Positions 1 to 7,552 of a DNA stretch of 43,864 bases are shown here, piece by piece. Source of the stretch: a bacterium (lineage in GTDB: Bacteria; Thermotogota; Thermotogae; Mesoaciditogales; Mesoaciditogaceae). The stretch spans positions 1 through 43,864 of the forward strand of contig JAJYYZ010000014.1 in NCBI GenBank assembly GCA_021800445.1, written 5' to 3'. The notes below the pieces were generated by a model. That model saw only the letters and a program-made list of their open reading frames with translations, made no database searches and was not told the DNA's origin. Made by a program: the position numbers and the translations under genes. The first letter of the stretch is position 1, and each line of letters begins with the position of its first letter.

Positions 1-2
1 TG

Positions 3-101
3 TTAGTTCGGTATGAAAAGAAGGCGGTAAGTTATCTTTCATTGGTATATTTTGCGTGTGCGATTATAGTTTGGAGGAAGATTATTCCTGTGCATCAATG
101 A
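3..101 (+). pseudogene. C-terminal end of a probable IS5-like DDE transposase (cut by window edge)
   Basis: An open frame entering from the left edge encodes about 32 residues (LVRYEKKAVSYLSLVYFACA then IIVWRKIIPVHQ) and stops at TGA 99-101. The RYEK...YL.L...A..I.WR pattern is the usual ending of IS5/IS4-group transposases, where a conserved Arg/Tyr/Glu/Lys helix closes the DDE domain. The rest lies outside the window, so it cannot be told whether the element is intact. The call rests on pattern memory of the family tail only. Confidence 0.5.
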
Positions 102-397
102 ACTATTTACGGATAAGCTCTAAATCTATTTCAAAAATGGAGTATGAGTTTTCAAATTGAGTGAATTCAATTTAAGAGTAGACTACTCTTAAACCCAAAA
201 ATGTGGCCTTTTAAGACAAAAAGATTTTCAGAAAGAAAAATTTCAGTATTGAAAGAGCATCATTCAGAAGAGATGAATATATTCAGGCATTAAACACTTT
301 AATTTGAGAAATTTTTGGAACAATAAAGAATTGAGGGATAGCAAAGAATTTCAAAATTGAATTTGCTTATATTTTAGACGAGGAGGTTAAATTATAA
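102..397. other. AT-rich gap between transposase tail and corrinoid cluster
   Basis: About 300 bases without a convincing gene. It holds one perfect inverted repeat (171-193) and, at its right end, the AGGAGGT ribosome site at 381-387 that serves the gene at 398. A TATATT at 368-373 could be a -10 element but has no good -35. I looked for a cobalamin-riboswitch B12 box before the corrinoid genes and saw none. Confidence 0.5.
171..193. repeat. Perfect inverted repeat, 10-bp arms with GAC centre
   Basis: TTTAAGAGTA-GAC-TACTCTTAAA is a perfect palindrome with a three-base centre. It could be an RNA hairpin ending transcription from the transposase side, although the flanking T-run is short, or a binding site for a dimeric regulator of the downstream methyltransferase genes. 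The sequence alone does not decide between these. Confidence 0.45.
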
Positions 398-1543
398 ATG
401 TTTACAAAAAAAGAAATGAATCTTAGAGTGTTTCAAAGAAAGGAAATTCCTTATCCATTTTTTCAACCGAGAATTGAACCATGGCTCTGGTGGCATAAAT
501 ATTTCAACAAAATGCCTAATAAATACAAGTATTATTCTTTACTGGATCTTTATGATGATTTAGATATATCTATGAGATATATAGATTATTACACTGGAAT
601 GCCTAGTGCGATATACATAGAATACGAAAACAACGTAAAAGTTAAGAATATCCAAAAAAGTGAAGATGAATTGGAAGATATTATAGATACTCCTTATGGA
701 CAGATTGTTAGAAGAATGAGTTTAACTTCAGATGGAAACTGGCGTACTTCAACTTCTCCTATAAAAAATAAAGATGATTTGAAGAAAATGATGTGGTTTT
801 TTAAAAACATAATTTATCATTTCTCAGAAGAGAATTTTGATAAGGGAAGCAGCTTCATTGGAGACAGAGGCTATCCTCAATTTTTTGTTCCACGAAGCCC
901 TTATCAAACATTGCATATTGACGGTTATTGGATGAAATTTGATGATCTTATTTATGCAATAATGGATTTTCCCGAAGAAGTTGAAGATGTTATGAAAGCA
1001 GTAGACGATTCTTATGATTCTCTTTTCGAAGAACTTATAAAACATAAAGACAAAGTCAAAATTGTAAATTTTGGTGAGAATATCGATGTAGAAATGTTAT
1101 CACCGACTTATTTTGAAAGATACTTAATTCCTTATTACGAAAAACGCTCAAATCAACTTAGAAAGGCAGGTATTTATACCCATATTCATATTGATGGTCA
1201 TTTTAAACCCATACTAAAGTATCTTAAGGATTTACCTTTTGACGGCTTGGAAGCATTAACCCCTTTACCTCAAGGAGATTGTTCATTGGAAGAAATGAAA
1301 GAAGCTTTAGGAGACAAAATACTTTTGGACGGAATACCGGCATTGGTATTTCTACCTTCATATTCGGAAGAGTATTTTCAAGAAACGGTGGAAAAAGTGA
1401 TAAATTTATTTTATCCAAAACTTGTTTTGGGCATTTCAGATGAAATACCCGAAGGAGCTCCTGAAGAAAGTGTAGAAAGAGTAAGATGGGTTTCGAATTA
1501 TTGTAAATCTTTGGAAAATAAAAAATTAAAAAATAGTCGTTGA
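398..1543 (+). CDS. UroD-fold (MtaA/CmuA superfamily) methyltransferase
   Basis: A 381-residue protein of the uroporphyrinogen-decarboxylase TIM-barrel superfamily, which outside haem synthesis contains zinc-dependent cobamide methyltransferases such as MtaA, MtbA, CmuA and the veratrol/vanillate O-demethylase methyltransferases. Recognisable parts are FGENIDVEMLSP (barrel strand with acidic residues), THIHIDGHFKPI (about residues 265-276, at the position of the zinc His/Cys motif), DGLEALTPLPQGD and the closing LGISDEIPEGAPEESVERVR. The adjacent corrinoid protein, activation protein and RACo make a substrate:corrinoid methyltransferase much likelier than decarboxylase. The classic H-x-C zinc motif is replaced by a His/Asp-rich stretch, so metal and substrate may differ. 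The start has an AGGAGGT site 10 bases upstream. Base composition looks more AT-rich than in the following genes. The methyl donor cannot be named. Confidence 0.8.
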   Translation: MFTKKEMNLRVFQRKEIPYPFFQPRIEPWLWWHKYFNKMPNKYKYYSLLDLYDDLDISMRYIDYYTGMPSAIYIEYENNVKVKNIQKSEDELEDIIDTPYGQIVRRMSLTSDGNWRTSTSPIKNKDDLKKMMWFFKNIIYHFSEENFDKGSSFIGDRGYPQFFVPRSPYQTLHIDGYWMKFDDLIYAIMDFPEEVEDVMKAVDDSYDSLFEELIKHKDKVKIVNFGENIDVEMLSPTYFERYLIPYYEKRSNQLRKAGIYTHIHIDGHFKPILKYLKDLPFDGLEALTPLPQGDCSLEEMKEALGDKILLDGIPALVFLPSYSEEYFQETVEKVINLFYPKLVLGISDEIPEGAPEESVERVRWVSNYCKSLENKKLKNSR

Positions 1544-1609
1544 AAACTCATATAAATATATTTTTTTGAGTGTTTAGGGAGAAAAAGTATTTGCACAGGA
1601 GATGATTAA

Positions 1610-2251
1610 ATGGCAATTTTACAAGAAATTTCAGAAAATCTGCAGAAGGGATACGCACCAAAGGTTACGGAACTTGTCAAACAAGCTTTGAATAACAAAT
1701 TGGATCCTTTGCAGATTTTAAATGATGGCCTCATAAATGGCATGAACATTGTTGGTGTAAAATTTCGCAATAATGAGATATACGTTCCAGAAGTTTTGAT
1801 TGCGGCACGTGCAATGTATGCAGGTCTTAATATATTAAGACCTATTCTTACTCAAACAGGAGCCACATATGTAGGAAGAGTCGTCATAGGCACAGTCAAA
1901 GGAGATATTCACGACATAGGGAAAAATCTTGTTAAGATGATGATGGAAGGCGCAGGATTTGAAGTTATCGATCTTGGTGTTGACGTATCCCCTGAAAAAT
2001 TTGTAGATGCTGTTAAAAATTATAAACCAGACATACTTGGAATGTCAGCACTGCTCACAACAACTATGTTAAACATGAAGGACACGATAGAGGCGCTGAA
2101 GAGTGAGAATCTAAGAGATAAAGTGGTTGTCATGGTAGGAGGCGCAGCTGTTACTGAGAGTTACGCTGTTGAGATTGGAGCAAACGGTTATGCGAGAGAT
2201 TCTGTATCAGCAGTTGAAAGAGCAAAAGAACTTGTTTTAAATTACAAATAA
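1610..2251 (+). CDS. Corrinoid (cobalamin-binding) methyl-carrier protein, MtaC/MtbC type
   Basis: This 213-residue protein carries the methyl group on a cobamide between the methyltransferases of the cluster. It has the standard two parts: a helical cap (about residues 1-88, B12-binding_2) and a Rossmann-like B12 domain. The diagnostic GDIHDIGKN gives the D99-x-H101-x-x-G104 motif, with His101 expected as the lower cobalt ligand in base-off binding. SALLTTTM and MVGGAAVTESYAVEIGANGY are the usual nucleotide-tail pocket segments. Its length matches stand-alone MtaC/MtbC/MttC carriers. AGGAGATG precedes the ATG. It sits 66 bases after the first methyltransferase, and the gap holds only a weak hairpin (ACTCA...TGAGT), so co-transcription is likely. 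Confidence 0.93.
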   Translation: MAILQEISENLQKGYAPKVTELVKQALNNKLDPLQILNDGLINGMNIVGVKFRNNEIYVPEVLIAARAMYAGLNILRPILTQTGATYVGRVVIGTVKGDIHDIGKNLVKMMMEGAGFEVIDLGVDVSPEKFVDAVKNYKPDILGMSALLTTTMLNMKDTIEALKSENLRDKVVVMVGGAAVTESYAVEIGANGYARDSVSAVERAKELVLNYK

Positions 2252-2267
2252 ATCAAGGTGATTGACA

Positions 2268-2951
2268 TTGCAAGTGAAGAATTACCAAATTGAGATAGAT
2301 AAATATCTAGTCTTGAAGTATTTGGGATACAAAGACAAAGTTCCAAAAGATATCTTGGACGAAGTGGGAGAATGCGTGGATGAATCGTACGGATTCATAA
2401 AACCTGCAATTTGTTTTGATCAACTTAAGTTCAAATTCAAAGATGGGATACTCTTACCTGACGAGAGCATCATAAAAGTACAATACATCGTTGAGGTTTT
2501 AAAGAGATCGGATTACATCGTCATGGCAGTTATGACACTTGGCAAAGAAATAGAGGATAAGATATCCACATTTTTTGCCAGAAACGATTACATGAAGGGT
2601 ATGATATACGATGTCATCGGAAACGTCGGACTTGAATATATGGGAAAGAGATTCTGGCAAGAATTGGCAGAAGTGGCAAAAAAAGATGGCATTGGAATTA
2701 CACAGAGTTTGAATCCTGGCACGGGAGGATGGAAAGACATAAAAGATCAAAGCATCATATTCAACAATTTAAACACATCCTTGATAGGCGTTGAACTGAC
2801 AGACGCTTTTATGATGAAGCCCATGAAGTCTCTTTCTATGGTCTACGGAATCGGAAAGGCCGTTAAGACCTCGCTTGTGGATCACGACTGCGCTGAATGT
2901 CCGCTTATCGATTGCCCATATCGCAAAGAGGTAGCTAAATGCATAAACTAA
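2268..2951 (+). CDS. Methionine-synthase activation-domain-like protein (corrinoid partner)
   Basis: A protein of about 227 residues resembling the free-standing reactivation domain of cobalamin-dependent methionine synthase (as in Thermotoga, where MetH and this domain are separate genes). Typical segments are LNPGTGGWKDIKDQSIIF, GVELTDAFMMKPMKSLS, YGIGKA and a C-terminal cysteine cluster HDCAECPLIDCPYR. In this setting it more likely serves the cluster's corrinoid protein than MetH, since no MetH is present. Start choice: TTG at 2262 has the AAGGTGA site touching it, whereas TTG at 2268 has about six bases of spacing, so 2268 is preferred. Its last 13 bases overlap the RACo gene, implying translational coupling. 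Confidence 0.8.
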   Translation: MQVKNYQIEIDKYLVLKYLGYKDKVPKDILDEVGECVDESYGFIKPAICFDQLKFKFKDGILLPDESIIKVQYIVEVLKRSDYIVMAVMTLGKEIEDKISTFFARNDYMKGMIYDVIGNVGLEYMGKRFWQELAEVAKKDGIGITQSLNPGTGGWKDIKDQSIIFNNLNTSLIGVELTDAFMMKPMKSLSMVYGIGKAVKTSLVDHDCAECPLIDCPYRKEVAKCIN

Positions 2952-4729
2952 AAGTCAATTACACTTTACGTGGAAAAGAGATTCAAAAAGATTTAGAAGT
3001 CGGAGATGGGGCAAATCTTTTTGAATTTCTTATATCTAATGGCATATATGTGCCGAGCACATGCGGAGGCAGACACATCTGCGGCAAGTGTAAAGTGGAA
3101 GTCAGTACAGATCAAAAAACTGGCAAAGATGAAGAGAGATTCCTTACAGATTCAGAAAAGCAAATGCATATACGCCTTGCGTGCTTTGTTAAAGTTGATT
3201 CTGACATGGAAGTGCGTGTGCCGGCAGAAAAACAGGCCAACATCCTAACAGAAGGCATGTATGCCTTAAGAGATGTTAATCCAAGAATCAAAAAAAGAAG
3301 TCTGATACTTTCAAAGCCATCGTTACAAGATCAAAGAGATGACCTTAAAAGAATAACGGACGAAATCGGAGACGTAAAAGTGCCACTTAACGTTTTGAAA
3401 AAGATACCGGTTATCCTTGAAAACAACGACCACAGAATAAAATACGTTACACGCAAAGGTGAACTCATCTCAGTTGAACCTTTTGAATCAAACAAAGTTT
3501 ACGGCATAGCAGTTGACATAGGGACCACAACAATAGCGGCGTATTTAGAAGATCTGAGAAGCGGCGAAAAAATAGACGTGTATTCATCCATGAATCCCCA
3601 GAGGATATTTGGAGCCGACGTCATAACAAGAATAGATCACACGATAAGAAAGGCAGAAGGATTAGATGAGATCCAAAAGGTTATGACGGAAGAACTAAAC
3701 AAAATAGTGGATGAATTTTGCAAAAGAAACGGAATAGATGTAGAAAATGTCTATGAGATAGCCATAGCCGGAAATACCACGATGATCCACCTTGCATTTG
3801 GAATACCGGCTAAAAATATAGCAAATGCGCCATTTATACCGGCATTTACCTCTGCAATAGAAATAAAAGCGAATGAAATAGGTGTCAAGATAAACCCGCA
3901 AGGATACATCTTATCCTTGCCATCCGTTGCATCTTACATTGGTGCTGACATAGTGGCAGATATCCTCTCAAGCAGAATGTACGAAAAAGATGAAATTTCA
4001 TTGTTGCTTGACATAGGCACAAACGGAGAAATAGTACTTGGAAACAAAGACAAACTCGTTGCATGCTCGGCCGCGGCTGGACCGGCTTTCGAAGGCACGG
4101 AAATAACCTTCGGTACAGGCGGCGTGATAGGTGCGATAGACCATGTGGATCTGACGAAGCATCCTGCCTACACAACCATAGGAGGCGAGGCACCATCCGG
4201 CATATGCGGATCTGGCATCGTCGATGCGATAAGTGAAATGACAAAATTTGGAATAATCGACACAACCGGCAAAATGTGCTCCAAAGATGAGATTAACCTC
4301 GATGGCGATATCTCGCAGAGGATCATTCAATACAAAGGGGAACCTGCCTTTTTGATAGACGATAAAATATGCATAACCCAAGGAGACGTAAGACAGATCC
4401 AACTTGCAAAAGGCGCCATATATGCGGGAATCAAAGTACTCATGAAAAAAGCAGGCATAAATTTTGAAGACATAAAAAAAGTTTACATAGCGGGAGGATT
4501 TGGAAATTACATAGATCCAGACGCTGCCTCCCAGATAGGACTCATTCCAAAATCTCTCACAGACAAAGTCATCCAGATAGGAAATGCGGCCGGTTCAGGC
4601 GCGATAATGGCTCTTGTCTCGGACAACGAACTAAAAACTGCAATTGAAATAGCAAAGCGGGTTGAATACATAGAACTTTCGAACACAGATGAATTTCAGG
4701 AAGAGTTCATGAATGGAATGTACTTTTGA
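2939..4729 (+). CDS. Reductive activator of corrinoid protein (RACo-like, [2Fe-2S] plus ASKHA domain)
   Basis: A 596-residue ATP-dependent reactivase that reduces inactive Co(II) corrinoid protein to Co(I). The N-terminal ferredoxin domain shows C42-x5-C48-x2-C51 (STCGGRHICGKC) and C82 (RLACF), a plant-type [2Fe-2S] set. A linker follows, then an ASKHA actin-like ATPase (DUF4445) starting at GIAVDIGTTTIAAY, with LLLDIGTNGEIVLG, SGICGSGIVDA and YIAGGFGNYIDPDAA. Length and order match RACo/RamA-related activators of acetogenic O-demethylase systems. It overlaps the preceding gene by 13 bases and is followed by the small gene at 4741. Its presence argues that the corrinoid protein is used for catabolic or assimilatory methyl transfer. 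Confidence 0.92.
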   Translation: MHKLKVNYTLRGKEIQKDLEVGDGANLFEFLISNGIYVPSTCGGRHICGKCKVEVSTDQKTGKDEERFLTDSEKQMHIRLACFVKVDSDMEVRVPAEKQANILTEGMYALRDVNPRIKKRSLILSKPSLQDQRDDLKRITDEIGDVKVPLNVLKKIPVILENNDHRIKYVTRKGELISVEPFESNKVYGIAVDIGTTTIAAYLEDLRSGEKIDVYSSMNPQRIFGADVITRIDHTIRKAEGLDEIQKVMTEELNKIVDEFCKRNGIDVENVYEIAIAGNTTMIHLAFGIPAKNIANAPFIPAFTSAIEIKANEIGVKINPQGYILSLPSVASYIGADIVADILSSRMYEKDEISLLLDIGTNGEIVLGNKDKLVACSAAAGPAFEGTEITFGTGGVIGAIDHVDLTKHPAYTTIGGEAPSGICGSGIVDAISEMTKFGIIDTTGKMCSKDEINLDGDISQRIIQYKGEPAFLIDDKICITQGDVRQIQLAKGAIYAGIKVLMKKAGINFEDIKKVYIAGGFGNYIDPDAASQIGLIPKSLTDKVIQIGNAAGSGAIMALVSDNELKTAIEIAKRVEYIELSNTDEFQEEFMNGMYF

Positions 4730-4740
4730 AGGAGGAGAAT

Positions 4741-5070
4741 ATGACAAAAGTGGTAGTTGATCCGGGGATATGCGGATTTTCCATAACGATTCAGGCAACA
4801 AGTGAAGACATGCAGCATGTGAGATTAAAGATATCGACCGAGTGTCCCAACATAAAAGAAGTGATAGGAGAAATAGAAGCGCACGAATTCGATGCTTTCA
4901 AAGAAGTCTTTGTCAAACTGGATAAATCAGATACATACACCATACTTACACCGCACATTCCTCATCCGATGTGTTTGATTTATGCAGGCATACTCAAGGC
5001 AATCGAAACCGAAACAGATCTGGCACTTCCCAAAGATTGTCACATAACAATTGAGAAGGAGGCAAAGTGA
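4741..5070 (+). CDS. Small conserved protein of corrinoid methyltransferase loci (possibly DUF6951)
   Basis: A 109-residue protein beginning MTKVVVDPGICGF, with HIPHPMCLIYAGILKAIE near the C-terminus. I recall similar small proteins beside MtaA-like genes (DUF6951), but I cannot confirm the family name here. Two conserved-looking Cys/His spots (GICGF and HIPHPMC) suggest metal or thiol chemistry; no function is established. The start is decided by the AAGGAGGAG site at 4729-4737, directly after the RACo stop; an in-frame TTG at 4726 lies upstream of that site and is rejected. Its stop overlaps the next start (GTGATG at 5067-5072), and an internal GAAGGAGG at 5055-5062 serves the next gene. 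Confidence 0.7.
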   Translation: MTKVVVDPGICGFSITIQATSEDMQHVRLKISTECPNIKEVIGEIEAHEFDAFKEVFVKLDKSDTYTILTPHIPHPMCLIYAGILKAIETETDLALPKDCHITIEKEAK

Positions 5071-6446
5071 TGAAAACCTTACTTTTCGACGTCATAAAGG
5101 GTAAAAAGGCAAAAAGAGTACCATGGGTACCGTTTGTCGGAGTTCATGGAGGATACCTCATAGGTTTAGGTGCAGATGAATACCTTAAATCTTCAGACAA
5201 AATTGTAGAAGGAATATCTACGGCCATTCAAAGATACAGACCGGATGGAATACCTGTGGCATTTGACCTTCAAATAGAGGCAGAAGCTTTAGGATGTGAA
5301 CTTATATGGAGCAAAAACTCTCCTCCATCCGTCTCGACACATCCTCTCGAACGTGGAATTCAGATTGATTCATTAAAAGTGCCATCCGAAAAAGACGGAA
5401 GAATTCCCGTAATCATGGATGCACTCAAAAGGCTCAAAGAAAAATACACAGACATCGCTATTTATGGACTCGTGACGGGACCTCTCACCCTCGCGATGCA
5501 TCTTGCCGGAACAGATCTTCTCATGAACATGCTTTTAGATCCTGAAAATGTCGAAAAAGTCATCTCCTTTTCCTGTGACGTTGCAACAAAGATGTCTCAG
5601 TATTACTCAAAAAACGGTGCGGATGTTATAGCCATAGTAGATCCGACCGTCTCTCTTATCTCTCCACAGACATTTGATCAATTTCTGACAGAGCCATACA
5701 AAAAAATATTCAACTTCATAAAATCCGAAAATAAAATTTCAGCTTCATTTGCCTGTGGCGATGCAAGAAAAGTGATCGAGCCGATATGCAAGACACACCC
5801 CGACAGTTTTCACGCAGATGAAAACGTACCGCTTTCGATGCTTCGGGACTCAACCCAAAAGTACAACATTTCCTTCGGAGGCAACATACCACTTGCGACG
5901 GTTTTATTCAACGGAAACGAAACACTGTCCCAAAAAGTCGCGGCGGAATGCATCTATGAATCCGGAATAAACAGATTTGTCCTGGCTCCGGGATGTGACC
6001 TGCTCTACGATACGCCTCCAAAAAATCTTGAAGCTGTAGGTGAAGTGGTCCACGATGTACCGATAGAAAAAATAGGAGCATACATAACCGAAAAAGCATC
6101 TCAAATCGTTGAAGAAGAAATAGCGCCATACAAAGTACCTGATTACACATCCTTAGATCATGTGGTCGTCGATGTCATAACGATAAACGCAGACACGTGT
6201 GCCGCATGCAAATACATGGTTGAAGCGGTCAAAAGCATAGGAGATAAATTCATGGCAATACCGCCATTTGAATGGTCCGAGCATAGACTCTCCGAAAAGA
6301 CAACTCTTTCGATGATAAAAACATTTGGACTGAAACAGATACCATCCATAGTCATAAATGGGAAAATCGCATTCGAAGGGATAGTGCCAACGCACGATGA
6401 ACTTGTAAAAAAGATAAGAGAAGCGTCTGAAAGGAAAAGAAAATGA
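5070..6446 (+). CDS. UroD-fold (MtaA-like) methyltransferase fused to a C-terminal thioredoxin-like domain
   Basis: About 458 residues in two parts. Residues 1 to about 350 are a UroD/MtaA-type barrel: PFVGVHGGYLIGLGADEYL, DGIPVAFDLQIEAEALGCEL, YGLVTGPLTLAMHL, SASFACGDARKVIEPI (position of the MtaA HICG zinc motif, with Cys kept and His lost) and FVLAPGCDLLYDTPPKNLEA. Residues from about 362 form a thioredoxin/glutaredoxin-like domain with redox motif C-A-A-C near 377-380 and the cis-proline segment KQIPSIVINGK. MtaA-like enzymes move methyl groups from corrinoid to a thiol (coenzyme M in methanogens). The fused dithiol domain could act as acceptor, reductant or scaffold; that is inference. 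The normal family length is about 340, so the fusion is clear. ATG 5070 is chosen over GTG 5067 for spacing to GAAGGAGG. Confidence 0.82.
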   Translation: MKTLLFDVIKGKKAKRVPWVPFVGVHGGYLIGLGADEYLKSSDKIVEGISTAIQRYRPDGIPVAFDLQIEAEALGCELIWSKNSPPSVSTHPLERGIQIDSLKVPSEKDGRIPVIMDALKRLKEKYTDIAIYGLVTGPLTLAMHLAGTDLLMNMLLDPENVEKVISFSCDVATKMSQYYSKNGADVIAIVDPTVSLISPQTFDQFLTEPYKKIFNFIKSENKISASFACGDARKVIEPICKTHPDSFHADENVPLSMLRDSTQKYNISFGGNIPLATVLFNGNETLSQKVAAECIYESGINRFVLAPGCDLLYDTPPKNLEAVGEVVHDVPIEKIGAYITEKASQIVEEEIAPYKVPDYTSLDHVVVDVITINADTCAACKYMVEAVKSIGDKFMAIPPFEWSEHRLSEKTTLSMIKTFGLKQIPSIVINGKIAFEGIVPTHDELVKKIREASERKRK

Positions 6447-7525
6447 GAAACCTTTACATAATAGGAGGATTTCTTGGATCTGGAAAAACGACGATGATCT
6501 CGAAATTCACCAAAAGGCTTTTAGACAAAGGGAAAAAAGTGGGCGTAATAGTCAACGATTTCTCCACACCATTAGTCGACGAAAGATATCTAACCCAGCT
6601 TGGTGCTCAGGCAGAGCAGGTGTCAGGAGAGTGCGTGTGTCACACGACAGCGGCTGTAAATGAAGCGTTAGACAAGATGAAAGACAAAGATGAAATCTTT
6701 CTTGAGCCGATAGGCACACATTTAGATGTTGCGAGTGCAATCTTGCCTGACATAATACCGCACGCAGCGGATCTCGTCGTAAGGCCTGTTGTGATCCTTG
6801 TTGATGGAAAAAGATTAAACGAAATCCTCAAAAAAGATAAAGCATACATCCTTGAATTCATATTCCAGCAGCTCCAATCGGCGGACATAATCTTCGTCAA
6901 TAAAGCAGATCTCATGAACAAGGATGAGATAAAAGATGTAACAGAATTCTTTGAGAAAAAGAAAGCGCAATTCATCTTTGGAAGTGCACTTAACGATGAG
7001 AATACAGATGAATTGTTTGAATTGCTCGAAGGGAAAAGCAAATGGGAAGAGAAAAGAATTGGGAAAGGTGAACAGGCACTTTTCACCCATTACGAGACCT
7101 ATGTGAAATTGCAGGCACGTATGAAATGGGTGAATCTTTACTTTACGATAAAAGCGGATCATAAAATTATAACGGATAGAATCGTCAGAACCCTCAAAGA
7201 GAACCTAAAAGATAATTCATATCTGGGCCATCTCAAGATTATGGTGATATCCAAAGAAGGGTATGTCAAGTTAAACCTTACGAGTTGGGCTGAAGAGCCG
7301 CAAATAACAGAGAGGGTTTATCTCGATAAAGGAAAGTGGAAAGTTATCGTTAATATGAGACTTGAGGCGGATGAAGATTTAATAGATAAAGCACTTGAGG
7401 TGCTGTTTGACGAACTATCCACTTACGAGATTGAGATCACAAACAAAGAAGTTATAATTCCCTTGCTAAAATGGGGAGCATCACACAATTCAGAAACTCT
7501 TAAATTGAATTCACTTCAAAAATAA
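6443..7525 (+). CDS. CobW/COG0523-family GTPase (metallochaperone-like)
   Basis: A 360-residue G3E-family GTPase. Walker A GGFLGSGKTT at residues 8-17, the Mg/switch stretch VNDFSTPLVDE, GECVCHT at 62-68 where the family normally has a CxCC metal motif (here Cys64-Val-Cys66-His), and the guanine motif NKAD. A CobW C-terminal domain follows (about 210-350). COG0523 proteins deliver zinc or cobalt or assist cobalamin enzymes. In this operon, downstream of two potentially zinc-dependent UroD methyltransferases and a corrinoid protein, metal insertion into one of them is the natural reading. It overlaps the preceding gene by four bases (ATGA). The final part is unusually rich in charged residues, with no recognised extra domain. 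Confidence 0.85.
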   Translation: MRNLYIIGGFLGSGKTTMISKFTKRLLDKGKKVGVIVNDFSTPLVDERYLTQLGAQAEQVSGECVCHTTAAVNEALDKMKDKDEIFLEPIGTHLDVASAILPDIIPHAADLVVRPVVILVDGKRLNEILKKDKAYILEFIFQQLQSADIIFVNKADLMNKDEIKDVTEFFEKKKAQFIFGSALNDENTDELFELLEGKSKWEEKRIGKGEQALFTHYETYVKLQARMKWVNLYFTIKADHKIITDRIVRTLKENLKDNSYLGHLKIMVISKEGYVKLNLTSWAEEPQITERVYLDKGKWKVIVNMRLEADEDLIDKALEVLFDELSTYEIEITNKEVIIPLLKWGASHNSETLKLNSLQK

Positions 7526-7552
7526 AAAGTATGAAAGAAAGTGGTGAATAGT

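Noticed and set aside
102-397. Cobalamin riboswitch before the corrinoid cluster
   Set aside because: No B12-box (GCCACTG-like) or multi-stem fold could be found by eye; only one simple palindrome is present.
398-1543. Haem-pathway uroporphyrinogen decarboxylase (hemE)
   Set aside because: Neighbouring carrier, RACo and activation genes, and the altered active-site stretches, point to corrinoid methyl transfer; no other haem genes are present.
3885-4402. Two overlapping minus-strand open frames of 126 and 134 codons
   Set aside because: Both are antisense to the RACo ASKHA domain, rich in Arg/Cys/Leu, and unlike any family.
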